A stretch of DNA of 64,000 nucleotides, from assembly GCF_000473325.1 (NCBI RefSeq), contig NZ_KI421513.1, positions 1,249,217 to 1,313,216 on the forward strand, written 5' to 3'. This DNA comes from Leisingera caerulea DSM 24564 (GTDB taxonomy: Bacteria > Pseudomonadota > Alphaproteobacteria > Rhodobacterales > Rhodobacteraceae). The notes beneath the pieces were generated by a model, which worked only from the letters and a program-made list of their open reading frames with translations, searched no databases and was not told where the DNA came from. The translations under genes and the position numbers were made by a program. Shown in pieces: positions 36,971 to 46,576 of the stretch (position 1 is the stretch's first letter; every line of letters begins with the position of its first letter).

Positions 36971-37792
36971 TTAACTGATGGCGCAGCATGCGGCTGCGGC
37001 CGGTTGAGTCTGCAGATCCAGGGCGCGTTCGCCCCAGGCGCGGGGCACCGCGCGGATCCGTTGCATAAGGGTTTTCACCCGGTCCTGATCGTCCTGCCAG
37101 ACGGCGCCGATCACCGGATAGAGGATGCCCGCTTCGCGCAGCGGGTCGATGACATCGTGGCTGTCGCGGTCCGCCAGGTAGTGGTGGATGCCGGGCCCCT
37201 GCGGGAAGGCCTGCCAATGCTGCGCGTCCTCAGCGTTATGGCGGCCGTGCAGCAGGGTGCACTGCACCTGCCCGCCCATCGCCTGATCCAGCGCCGGGCG
37301 GGTGAAATCCGCGATCCGGCTGCGCGCCTCGATCCAGCGCTGATCAGCTGGGAAAGTCCCGGGGCGCGGGCAGTATTGCGGCGCCAGCGCCAGGGCGCGG
37401 CCTGCGCCCAGCTCCGCAGCATAAGACAGCGCCCCGTAACCGCCCATCGACACGCCCACTGTCATCAGGCGGCGCAGGCCGTGCCGCCGCACGTAGCCGG
37501 AAACAGCCCGCAGGATCGCTGCCGCAACCCCCTCGCCCTGAAACCAGCCCTGGCGGCGGTCGGTGACAAAGATGCAATGCCGCGCACCGCCGTCCGAGGC
37601 ACTGGCAGCAAACTCCAGAAGCCCGCGCTTGGCGGCATTGGCGTGATAGCTGGTGAACACAATCATGCCGCCTTCCCCGCGCCCTTCCAGCGCACGGATC
37701 TCTACCGCCGCATCCGCGTGGAGGCGGCGGGATCTCAGGCGGAACATCGCCTGGCGGAGGGATTTGCGGATCATCAGCGGCATGGCAGTCAC
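36971..37792 (-). CDS. alpha/beta-hydrolase-like protein in the glt operon
   Basis: 273 residues. A nucleophile elbow GVSMGGYGALSYAAE lies near residue 115, and a late Asp/His pair (ADRDSHDVIDPL) fits the rest of a Ser-His-Asp triad. Before it is a strand reading GMIVFTSYHANA. The C-terminus is rich in Ala and Cys. No family member can be named. It sits 12 bases before gltB, so it is co-transcribed with glutamate synthase. Confidence 0.65.
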   Translation of the reverse strand: MTAMPLMIRKSLRQAMFRLRSRRLHADAAVEIRALEGRGEGGMIVFTSYHANAAKRGLLEFAASASDGGARHCIFVTDRRQGWFQGEGVAAAILRAVSGYVRRHGLRRLMTVGVSMGGYGALSYAAELGAGRALALAPQYCPRPGTFPADQRWIEARSRIADFTRPALDQAMGGQVQCTLLHGRHNAEDAQHWQAFPQGPGIHHYLADRDSHDVIDPLREAGILYPVIGAVWQDDQDRVKTLMQRIRAVPRAWGERALDLQTQPAAAACCAIS

Positions 37793-37815
37793 GTCAGCAG
37801 AGGGCCGGGCGGGCC

Positions 37816-38256
37816 TCAGGCCTCTCCATCAGCGGTTTCGGCAAACATGGCACGGCATTCCTCGCCAGTCATCCGCCGGTGGGCGCCGGCAAAGGCATAG
37901 CCCGCGGGCTTTTCGTCGATAAAGAATTCCAGCTTCAGCTCGGTGCCGCCTGCGTTCTCGAACAGGCCCGCCGACATCTGCGTCTGGCCGTGCATCCTGC
38001 CCGGCGCGGTCATCCGGTACCACAGCACCGATCCGCACTCGCCGCAGAAGGCGCGCTCTGCCCACTGCGAGGACTGGTAGGTCCGCACCGGGCCCAGCGC
38101 CGCATAGCCGGTGTCGGCCTGAAAGCTCAGGAACGGGCCGCTGGCCCAGCGTTGGCACATGGCGCAATGGCATGCGGTCACGGAGGCCTGAACCGGCGTC
38201 GCGGTGACGCTCACTGCGCCGCACATGCACTGTCCCTGCAATTCGCTCATATCCAT
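37816..38256 (-). CDS. GFA-family protein (formaldehyde-activating-enzyme fold)
   Basis: 146 residues. Zinc ligands of the Mss4/GFA fold are visible: GQCMCGAVSV, CHCAMCQRWASGPFLSF and FCGECGSVLWY. The family was named for glutathione-dependent formaldehyde-activating enzyme, but most members are uncharacterised zinc proteins. It lies between gltD and the hydrolase gene, all in one direction. Confidence 0.88.
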   Translation of the reverse strand: MDMSELQGQCMCGAVSVTATPVQASVTACHCAMCQRWASGPFLSFQADTGYAALGPVRTYQSSQWAERAFCGECGSVLWYRMTAPGRMHGQTQMSAGLFENAGGTELKLEFFIDEKPAGYAFAGAHRRMTGEECRAMFAETADGEA

Positions 38257-38358
38257 TGTCCTTTGCTGGCTGGGTCAGCAAGGCTGACCTTGGCGCTGCT
38301 CTGTTGCTGCCCGCCGGTGCACAGGGGGTGCACAGGCGGTGTACGGGGGGTGCCGGGG

Positions 38359-39798
38359 TTATTCCGCGGCCACCGCGGCCTTGCTGTTCAGCTTTTCGAT
38401 GATCGCCTCGGCGCAATCGCGGCCGTCCTTGATCGCCCAAACCACCAGCGACGCACCGCGCACGATGTCGCCCACCGCATAGACGCCGTCCAGCTCGGTG
38501 GCACCGGTCTGGAACGCGGCCTTGATGGTGCCCCAGCGGGTCACCGGCAGCTCCGGCTGGTCCCACAGGGCCGGCAGTTCTTCCGGCTCAAAGCCCAGCG
38601 CCTTGATCACCAGATCGGCTTCCTCGACGTAGTCCGCGCCTTCGATCACTTCCGGCGCCTGGCGGCCCGAAGCATCCGGCTGGCCCAGGCGCATCTTCTG
38701 CACCATCACGCCGGCAACCTTGCCGCCGTCGTCGGTGAAACCCTTGGGCGCCGACAGCCATTCAAAGACCACGCCTTCTTCCTCGGCGTTCTGAGTTTCA
38801 CGCTGCGAGCCCGGCATATTGGCGCGGTCGCGGCGGTAGAGGCATTTGACAGAGGTCGCGCCCTGGCGGATCGAGGTCCGCACGCAGTCCATCGCGGTAT
38901 CGCCGCCGCCGATCACCACAACCTTTTTGCCTTCTGCGTTCAGGCTGCCGTTGTCGAACTCCTCAACGTTGTCGCCAAAGCTCTTCTTGTTCGATGCACA
39001 CAGGAAGTCGATTGCCTTGACGATCCCTTCGGAACCGCTGCCCGGCATCGCCAGATCGCGCGATTTATAGACGCCGGTGGCAATGATCACTGCTTCATGC
39101 TGGCTGCGGATCTCGTCAAACGAGATGTCCTCGCCCACGTTGCAGTTCAGCTTGAATGTCACGCCGCCGTCGGCCAGCAGCTTGTTACGGCGCTCGACCA
39201 CGTCCTTTTCCAGTTTGAAGCTGGGGATGCCGTACATCAGCAGGCCGCCGGCGCGGTCATAGCGGTCATAAACGGTGACCTGCACGCCGGCCTTGCGCAG
39301 CATGTCCGCCGCCGCCAGGCCGCCGGGGCCCGCGCCGATGATGCCAACGCTCTCGCTCCGCTCGGCCAGCGGCGCTGCGGGCTTGACCCAGCCGTTTTCC
39401 CAGGCGGTGTCGGTGATGTATTTCTCAACCGAGCCGATGGTCACGGTGCCGTGGCCCGACTGTTCGATCACGCAGTTGCCTTCGCACAGGCGGTCCTGCG
39501 GGCAGATGCGGCCGCAGATCTCCGGGAAGGTGTTGGTGGACTGGCTGACCTCATAGGCCTCTTCCAGACGGCCGGTCGCGGTCAGGCGCAGCCAGTCGGG
39601 GATGTTGTTGTGCAGCGGGCAGTGGCTTTGGCAATACGGCACACCGCATTGGCTGCAACGGCTGGCCTGTTCCTCGGCCTTGGCAGCAGCGTACTCCGCG
39701 TAAATCTCATTGAAGTCTTCCTTGCGTACACTCGCGTCACGCTTTTGAGGCATGTCGCGTTCGATCTGCACAAATTTCAGCATCGGTTGCTTGGCCAC
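38359..39798 (-). CDS. gltD: glutamate synthase (NADPH) small subunit
   Basis: 479 residues. N-terminal cysteines for [4Fe-4S] clusters are in SRCSQCGVPYCQSHCPLHNNIPDW and CPQDRLCEGNCV, followed by an FAD site (VGIIGAGPGGLAAADMLRKAG) and an NADPH site (VVVIGGGDTAMDCVRTS). It passes electrons from NADPH to GltB. First gene of the glt operon, divergent from uppP across about 240 AT-rich bases. Confidence 0.96.
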   Translation of the reverse strand: MAKQPMLKFVQIERDMPQKRDASVRKEDFNEIYAEYAAAKAEEQASRCSQCGVPYCQSHCPLHNNIPDWLRLTATGRLEEAYEVSQSTNTFPEICGRICPQDRLCEGNCVIEQSGHGTVTIGSVEKYITDTAWENGWVKPAAPLAERSESVGIIGAGPGGLAAADMLRKAGVQVTVYDRYDRAGGLLMYGIPSFKLEKDVVERRNKLLADGGVTFKLNCNVGEDISFDEIRSQHEAVIIATGVYKSRDLAMPGSGSEGIVKAIDFLCASNKKSFGDNVEEFDNGSLNAEGKKVVVIGGGDTAMDCVRTSIRQGATSVKCLYRRDRANMPGSQRETQNAEEEGVVFEWLSAPKGFTDDGGKVAGVMVQKMRLGQPDASGRQAPEVIEGADYVEEADLVIKALGFEPEELPALWDQPELPVTRWGTIKAAFQTGATELDGVYAVGDIVRGASLVVWAIKDGRDCAEAIIEKLNSKAAVAAE

Positions 39799-39933
39799 GG
39801 GCTGGACTCCATCGTTTGTCTGGCTGCGAGAGCACCGTAAAGGTACTGGAGCGCTTTATGTCAACTTTGCTGACCTATTTTGCCAGCACTTTACTTCTGA
39901 TACCGTGTTCAACGGAAATGTACAGAAATTTTA

Positions 39934-39948
39934 GGTCCGCATCGGACC
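39934..39948. promoter_or_regulatory. palindrome in the gltD/uppP promoter region
   Basis: GGTCCG-CAT-CGGACC, perfect six-base arms, in an AT-rich spacer between divergent genes. A candidate operator; the protein is unknown. The spacer also holds TGTCAAC and GCTGACC nearer gltD. Confidence 0.4.
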
Positions 39949-40038
39949 ATAATATCCGCTTCCCAATCCGGGGGCAGGATTTATACAGAGTCACGACTGT
40001 TTACGGCCCGTTCGCGGCCAGCAAAGGATGATTTCAGG

Positions 40039-40845
40039 ATGCCGCTTTTCCAATTGATCCTGGTTGCGCTGATCCAGGGAATTACCGAATTCCTGCCTAT
40101 CTCCTCCTCTGGCCACCTGATTCTGCTGCCCGGCCTGACCGGACTGGAAGACCAGGGCCAGGTGATCGACGTCGCCGTGCATGTGGGCACCCTGGCCGCC
40201 GTGATGATCTATTTCTGGAGCGACGTGCGCGAGGGTCTCGCGGGCCTGCCCCGCGCGCTCACGGGCCGCACGGACACGCCGGGGTCACGCCTTGCGATGG
40301 GGCTGATTATTGCCACCATCCCCACCGTTCTGTCCGGAGCTGTGCTGCATTTCACCGGCCTCAGCGATGCGCTGCGGTCAATGGCGGTGATCGGCTGGAC
40401 CATGCTCGGCTTCGGGCTCGTGCTGTACTGGGCCGACCAAAGGGGCGCGGAGGTAAAGCAGACCGGCGACTGGGGCCCGCGCGACGCGCTGATCATGGGG
40501 CTGTGGCAGATGCTGGCCCTGATCCCCGGCACCTCGCGCTCCGGCATCACCATCACCGGCGCGCGCCATCTGGGCTACACCCGCGAGGACGGCGCCCGCA
40601 TCGCCATGCTGATGTCGATCCCGACCATCATCGCCTCGGGCGTTCTGCTCGGAACGGAGGTGGCGCTGGAGGCCAACACAGCCCTGATGCGCGACGCAGC
40701 GATTGCAGCGGCCCTTGCCCTGCTGTCGGCACTGGCTGCGCTCAGCCTGATGATGCGGCTGCTGCGCTCTGTCAGCTTCACGCCGTATGTGATCTACCGG
40801 GTGATCCTGGGGAGCATCCTGCTCGCCATCGCCTACAGCAGCTGA
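40039..40845 (+). CDS. uppP: undecaprenyl-diphosphate phosphatase
   Basis: 268 residues with about eight membrane helices. The two active-site motifs are intact: GITEFLPISSSGHLILLPG and PGTSRSGITITGARHLGYTRE. It recycles undecaprenyl diphosphate to the monophosphate carrier for wall synthesis and confers bacitracin tolerance in many bacteria. Single gene; convergent with the NDUFA9-like gene. Confidence 0.96.
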   Translation: MPLFQLILVALIQGITEFLPISSSGHLILLPGLTGLEDQGQVIDVAVHVGTLAAVMIYFWSDVREGLAGLPRALTGRTDTPGSRLAMGLIIATIPTVLSGAVLHFTGLSDALRSMAVIGWTMLGFGLVLYWADQRGAEVKQTGDWGPRDALIMGLWQMLALIPGTSRSGITITGARHLGYTREDGARIAMLMSIPTIIASGVLLGTEVALEANTALMRDAAIAAALALLSALAALSLMMRLLRSVSFTPYVIYRVILGSILLAIAYSS

Positions 40846-40854
40846 GCCGGAAAC

Positions 40855-40878
40855 GAAAAACGCGGGGAAATCCCCGCG
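40855..40878 (-). terminator. intrinsic terminator of the NDUFA9-like gene
   Basis: CGCGGGGA/TCCCCGCG with a two-base centre. Minus strand continues into TTTTTCGTTT. It may also serve uppP, but plus-strand downstream sequence is not T-rich. Confidence 0.75.
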
Positions 40879-40906
40879 CTTTCAGATCCTTGAACCGTTG
40901 GAAAAA

Positions 40907-41896
40907 TCAGGCGCCGTTGCGCAGATTGCGGGCCGAGTTGGTCATCTCATCATACTGGCCGGAAGGGCGGAATTTCCACAAGTAGTCCGGCAATACCGCT
41001 TCCAGGCTGACCGGGCTGATACCCAAATCGCTAAATCCCTTGGCGCCCTCGGACACAACGTTGTCCGATTTCAGGCTCCGAAGCTGGTCACGGGTCAGCA
41101 CCTTGTTTGCGATCAGCTGGAAGCTGGCTGCCTGCAGCATGTCGAAACCGAAGGCCACCAGCCAGGCAGCAAACCGCGGCAGCGACAGGATCAGGCGGCG
41201 GCGGTGGATCACCTCCAGCATCTGCTCCATCAACTCGCGGAAACTTTTGACCTCGGGGCCGCCCAGCTCATAGATGCCGCCCTCTGCCTCGCCCGTGGCG
41301 CCCAAGACCGCAGCCTTGGCCACATCGTCGACATAGACCGGCTGGAACCGGGTGCTGCCGCTGGCAATCGGCAACACCGGCGACAGGCGGGTCATGCCGG
41401 CGAAGCGGTTAAAGAACTCGTCCTCGGCCCCGAAGATCACCGAGGGGCGCAGGATCACCGCACCCGGAAAATGCTGCAGCACTGCCGCTTCGCCCGCAGC
41501 CTTGGTGCGGGAATACGCGCTGTCTGCGTCCGCATCGGCGCCGATCGCCGAGATTTGCACCAGGCTGGCAATGCCCTCCTGCGCGGCGATGCGGGCGATG
41601 CGCCCCGCGCCTTCGGCGTGAACGGCGCCGAACGTGTTCTTGCCCAGCTCGTTCAGGACGCCCACGCAATTTACCACCGCATCCGCGCCCTGCATCACCG
41701 CGGCCACGGACATGTCATCGCGGACATTGCAGAACACCGGCTCCACCTGGCCCGGAACACCGTAGGGTTTCACATGCATGGCTTCATTGGGACGGCGCAC
41801 CGCGACCCGCACACGCCAGCCTGCCTTGGCCATGCGCCGCGCAATGTAGCGGCCCACGAAACCGGATCCGCCATAGATCGTGACCAGTTTGGACAT
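40907..41896 (-). CDS. complex I NDUFA9-subunit-family protein
   Basis: 329 residues, atypical SDR. The NAD(P) site VTIYGGSGFVGRYIARRMAKAGWRVRVAVRR opens the protein and VNCVGVL follows near residue 76. It resembles the alphaproteobacterial relatives of mitochondrial NDUFA9, which binds complex I without catalysing its reaction. No nuo genes are in the window. SDR catalytic Tyr/Lys are not obvious. It is monocistronic and divergent from the globin gene. Confidence 0.85.
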   Translation of the reverse strand: MSKLVTIYGGSGFVGRYIARRMAKAGWRVRVAVRRPNEAMHVKPYGVPGQVEPVFCNVRDDMSVAAVMQGADAVVNCVGVLNELGKNTFGAVHAEGAGRIARIAAQEGIASLVQISAIGADADADSAYSRTKAAGEAAVLQHFPGAVILRPSVIFGAEDEFFNRFAGMTRLSPVLPIASGSTRFQPVYVDDVAKAAVLGATGEAEGGIYELGGPEVKSFRELMEQMLEVIHRRRLILSLPRFAAWLVAFGFDMLQAASFQLIANKVLTRDQLRSLKSDNVVSEGAKGFSDLGISPVSLEAVLPDYLWKFRPSGQYDEMTNSARNLRNGA

Positions 41897-42083
41897 CTTT
41901 TGGCTCCTGAACTTAGCTGCCCCTATGCCTTAGCGCCGCAAGGGGCGTCAAACAAGGCGCAAAACGTGGGATTACGGCCACAATGACGGCTGAAACCGCA
42001 AGGGACGTTAACAGCTTCCGGGAAATCAGCCGGTTTGGTTAACCCAGCCTTCAGCCTCCCCCTGTTAAGGCAAATTGATGTAC

Positions 42084-42101
42084 CCGAAACACGCGTTTCG
42101 G
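42084..42101. promoter_or_regulatory. inverted repeat before the globin gene
   Basis: CCGAAAC-ACGC-GTTTCGG, seven-base arms, 25 bases before the globin start and just ahead of AGGAGGT. It could be an operator or an mRNA hairpin. A half CtrA-like TTAACC lies at 42039. Confidence 0.35.
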
Positions 42102-42125
42102 CGGTTGTTCAGGAGGTCGGTTCCA

Positions 42126-42536
42126 ATGGTCAGCGCACAGGATAAATCCCTGGTCCGCAAAACTTTCGAGAGCGAGCGGATGGATCTCGATGCCTTCGCC
42201 ACCGCCTTTTACGCCAAGTTCTTTGCCGCCTGCCCCGAAGTCCGCCCCCTGTTTTCCCGCGACATGACCCGGCAGGAGGAAAAGCTGCTGGCCATCCTGA
42301 CCCATGTGGCCGAGGCGCTGGACGATTCCGCACGGCTGGATGCGATCCTCAGGCAGCAGGGGGAGAAGCACCGCAAACGGGACGTGTCGGATGCGCATTT
42401 CAGGGGCTTCATCACTAGTTTCACCGGCGCCCTGTCAGACACGCTTGGCCCGGACTGGAGTGCCGAAGCAGAGCTGGCCTGGACCAGGTTCCTGACATTT
42501 GTGGCGGGCAAAATGAATTTTGTAGTGCAGCGCTAA
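42126..42536 (+). CDS. single-domain globin
   Basis: 136 residues. LVRKTFESERMDLDAFATAFYAKFFAACPEVRPLFSRDMTRQEEKLL gives helices A to E, with Phe in CD (PLFS) and Gln at the usual distal position (MTRQEEKLL). His in GEKHRKRDV is the proximal haem ligand. This fits flavohaemoglobin-like single-domain globins for O2 or NO chemistry; no reductase domain is fused. I start at MVSAQDKSL because AGGAGGT is eight bases upstream; an in-frame ATG at 42078 is less likely. Confidence 0.88.
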   Translation: MVSAQDKSLVRKTFESERMDLDAFATAFYAKFFAACPEVRPLFSRDMTRQEEKLLAILTHVAEALDDSARLDAILRQQGEKHRKRDVSDAHFRGFITSFTGALSDTLGPDWSAEAELAWTRFLTFVAGKMNFVVQR

Positions 42537-42634
42537 GCAGCTCCAGGCGGCACCCTTGCGCATAGCCGGCCGCCCTTCCCTTTTCCGTTTGACGCCCCTT
42601 GCGAACCAGCTTATACGCCGGTTCCACGACACCT

Positions 42635-42721
42635 GCCCAGGTGGCGGAATTGGTAGACGCGCTAGCTTCAGGTGCTAGTGTCCGTATGGACGTGGAGGTT
42701 CGAGTCCTCTCCTGGGCACCA
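42635..42721 (+). tRNA. tRNA-Leu (anticodon CAG)
   Basis: The acceptor arms GCCCAGG and CCTGGGC pair, with A as discriminator and an encoded CCA. Anticodon arm CTAGC-TTCAGGT-GCTAG gives anticodon CAG, reading CUG. The long variable arm (GTGTCCGTATGGACGT) marks a class II tRNA, and GGTTCGAGTCC is the T arm. CUG is the main leucine codon in this genome. Confidence 0.97.
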
Positions 42722-42865
42722 TTTCCCCTCATTAGATGCACACGCTGTTGACCGGCACGGCGGCCTTTCCAGCCCCCTAACGCTGCCTGCAACGGTCTTG
42801 GGTTGTACCGCAAGACGGGTGGAACGGCAGGGAGGCCCCCGCCGTTCACATTCTTTCACGGTGTA

Positions 42866-44380
42866 TCAGTTCGGCTCTTTCACCGCGTCCTGCTGTTCCG
42901 TTTTCACGTCCGCGTCAGAGTCAGGACCGGGTTCCGCGTCCAGGCCGGGTTCCGCAAAGTCTGCTTCTTCCACATCATGCGCTGTGTCAGCCTGCTTGCT
43001 GCCCAGCGCACCGGTGATCAGCGGCAGCATGTGGGCCGCTGCGTGGCTGGCAACCTCCGGCGTTTCCGGGCGCTTCCAGGACAGCGTGTCGAAGCTGGTG
43101 CAATGCTCGCAAACCGGCTCCCACTCGGCATGGATGTGGTTGCAGTTGGCGCAGACCCACTGCGGCCCGCGCGGAGCCGTCAGCGCCTTGGCCAGCCAGC
43201 CCTGCACAACCTTATCATCCGCACCTTCGCCGCGCTCAATCGCCGCCATCAGCGTCAGCGCCCGCGCATCCGGAGCGCGCTCTGTCAGATCACTCAGCCA
43301 GCGGCGGGCTTCGGGGAAGTCTTCGGCCACGATGTTCAGCTCTGCCATCACAAGCCGGGTTTCATCATCCTGCGGATTAAGCCGGGCCAGCTGGTCGAAA
43401 CGCGCAACGCGCTCGGCGGCGCTTTCGTCCGGCTCAACCTCGGCAAAGGCATGCGCCAGATCGGGGTGCGGCTGGCTTTGCCAGGTCTTTTTCAGCAGCC
43501 GGACCGCCGGGCGCTTTTTGCCCTTGGCGAGATAGGCGCGGGCCGCCATCGCCGCGGCGGGCACCAGATCGGGTGACAGCCGGTTGGCTTCGATCGCCTG
43601 TTCACGCTGCTCGATCGTGGCGTTTTCGTCGATGACTCCCTTGGAGGCGGACAGCGCCAGCACCGCGTCGCGGCGCTTGTAGACATCGCGCGGCAGGGTG
43701 CCGGTCTTGAGCTTGGTCGACAATGTCTTGCGGGCGCCGGCCCAATCCTCGGCCTGTGCTTGCAAGCGCAAGAGAGTATCCTGCACCTCTTCATGCTTGG
43801 GCCGCAGCGCCAGCGCCTTCTCGGCCAGCTGGCGGGCGGTGTCGGTGTCACCTTGGGACAACTTCTGCTTCATAATCCCGCGCACGCCGACAAAGCGGGT
43901 CTGCTGGTTCGACAGCAGCCGTTTATAGGCATCGGCCGCCTTGTGGCTGTCGCCGCTCATTTCTGCAGCCTGCGCCACCAGAAGGTCGGTCAGCTCCGGA
44001 TTCTGCAGGTATTTCTCCGCCCGCGCCGCCTTGGCCAGGGCCAGCCGCCCCTCGCCCGAGGCCAGCGCCATCAGGCCCTCCGACAGCGCCCGGTAGCCCT
44101 TGCGCTCGCGCCCCTTGTCCCAATAGCGCGACAAGGCGGTCTCGTCCCCGTTCAGGAACCGCAGCGTGGCCACCAGCAGCGACAGCAGTTTGAGAAACAA
44201 CCAGACCGCCACAACAAGCACGCCCAGAGCGATCACCGATTGCAGTGCGCTGAGGGTGTATTCGGTGCCGGCAACGGTAATTTGCACACCGCCGGCGGTT
44301 TCCATCAAAAGGCCCGCACCAAATGCCAGGAGCGCGACAATCGCGACAAATACGAGGATTTTCAACAACGACCAGAGCAT
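42866..44380 (-). CDS. hemY: haem-biosynthesis HemY-like protein (tetratricopeptide membrane protein)
   Basis: 504 residues. Two N-terminal membrane helices (LVFVAIVALLAFGAGLLMETAGG and QSVIALGVLVVAVWLFLKLLSLLV) fit the HemY N domain, followed by TPR helices. A C-terminal WVCANCNHIHAEWEPVCEHCTSFDTLSW gives two CxxC pairs, a probable zinc ribbon. The reaction is unknown; it is conserved beside hemD. This is not the protoporphyrinogen oxidase also called HemY. Order hemD, mitofilin-like, hemY is typical of Alphaproteobacteria. Confidence 0.9.
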   Translation of the reverse strand: MLWSLLKILVFVAIVALLAFGAGLLMETAGGVQITVAGTEYTLSALQSVIALGVLVVAVWLFLKLLSLLVATLRFLNGDETALSRYWDKGRERKGYRALSEGLMALASGEGRLALAKAARAEKYLQNPELTDLLVAQAAEMSGDSHKAADAYKRLLSNQQTRFVGVRGIMKQKLSQGDTDTARQLAEKALALRPKHEEVQDTLLRLQAQAEDWAGARKTLSTKLKTGTLPRDVYKRRDAVLALSASKGVIDENATIEQREQAIEANRLSPDLVPAAAMAARAYLAKGKKRPAVRLLKKTWQSQPHPDLAHAFAEVEPDESAAERVARFDQLARLNPQDDETRLVMAELNIVAEDFPEARRWLSDLTERAPDARALTLMAAIERGEGADDKVVQGWLAKALTAPRGPQWVCANCNHIHAEWEPVCEHCTSFDTLSWKRPETPEVASHAAAHMLPLITGALGSKQADTAHDVEEADFAEPGLDAEPGPDSDADVKTEQQDAVKEPN

Positions 44381-44390
44381 GGCGGCTTCC

Positions 44391-45725
<1,335 letters not shown>

Positions 45726-45776
45726 GCCGGCCTCCCCCTCGATTCCTAAAATACATTCTTGCGAACACGCTGGACA

Positions 45777-46502
45777 CTACTCCGCACGCCTGTTCCCCTC
45801 AAGCTGCGACAGCTGCGCTGCGGCATCAAGGACAGCAGTTGCCAATGCCGCAGCGTCCAGAGTCTTACTGACCCGCAACGTCTTGCAATTCAAGCCTTTC
45901 AGCGGCTCCGCCACCGCTGGACTGAGGGCAATCAGATGCAAATGCGCGGCATCCCCGCACAGATTGGCAAAATGACGCGCAGTTCTGGGAGAGAAAAGCG
46001 GCACAATCACATCAGTTTGCGCAGCAAGCAACGACTTGGCCTCTTGGGTCAGCGGCAGAAGCACCTGATCATACAGGGTTTGCTCCTGGCAGGGGATGCC
46101 CTCGCTGGTAAGCCGCCCGGAAATGTCGCCCCGTGCATGGGCGCCGCGCAGATGCAGCAGCGGCACCTCGGGGCGCTGGCTGAGCAACGCCTGAACCAGT
46201 TCCTCAGCGCAACGGCCCAGGCAGGACGCCTGCCAGCCGGCCTCAGCCGCGGCTTGGGCCGTGCGCTCCCCCACACAATAGGCGGTCAGGCGCGCGGCGG
46301 TTTCACGTGAAGCGGCCTCGACCCCGTTGGCAGAGGTGAAGATCACCCCTTTCACACCGTCCAGACTGACCGGTGCCTGCGCCGGCCGGATCTCCATCAG
46401 CGGCGCATAGATCACCTGCAGCCCGGCGCGCGCCGCTTCGGGCAGACCGGCCACAAACCGCTCTGCCGCTGCCAGCGGGCGTGTCATCAGCAAAGGCACC
46501 AT
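45777..46502 (-). CDS. hemD: uroporphyrinogen-III synthase
   Basis: 241 residues from the ATG at 46502, with GGGAG upstream. HemD cyclises hydroxymethylbilane to uroporphyrinogen III. Weakly conserved as usual for the family, but LLMTRPLAAAERFVAGL, GVIFTSANGVEAA, YCVGERTAQAAAEAGW, PLLHLRGAHARGDISGRL and PLFSPRTARHFANL fit in order. First gene of the block followed by the mitofilin-like gene and hemY; divergent from tsaD. A parS-like sequence lies within it. Confidence 0.9.
   Translation of the reverse strand: MVPLLMTRPLAAAERFVAGLPEAARAGLQVIYAPLMEIRPAQAPVSLDGVKGVIFTSANGVEAASRETAARLTAYCVGERTAQAAAEAGWQASCLGRCAEELVQALLSQRPEVPLLHLRGAHARGDISGRLTSEGIPCQEQTLYDQVLLPLTQEAKSLLAAQTDVIVPLFSPRTARHFANLCGDAAHLHLIALSPAVAEPLKGLNCKTLRVSKTLDAAALATAVLDAAAQLSQLEGNRRAE
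46299..46314. other. parS-like 16-mer inside hemD
   Basis: GGTTTCACGTGAAGCG matches the ParB target TGTTTCACGTGAAACA at 13 of 16 bases, including all of GTTTCACGTGAA. See findings. Confidence 0.45.
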
Positions 46503-46576
46503 CGCGGGGCTCCCGGGATTGTTTGCAAGCCTCATAGGTGGTAGCCCCGGCGGCAATTCGATGCAACGGTAAGGCA

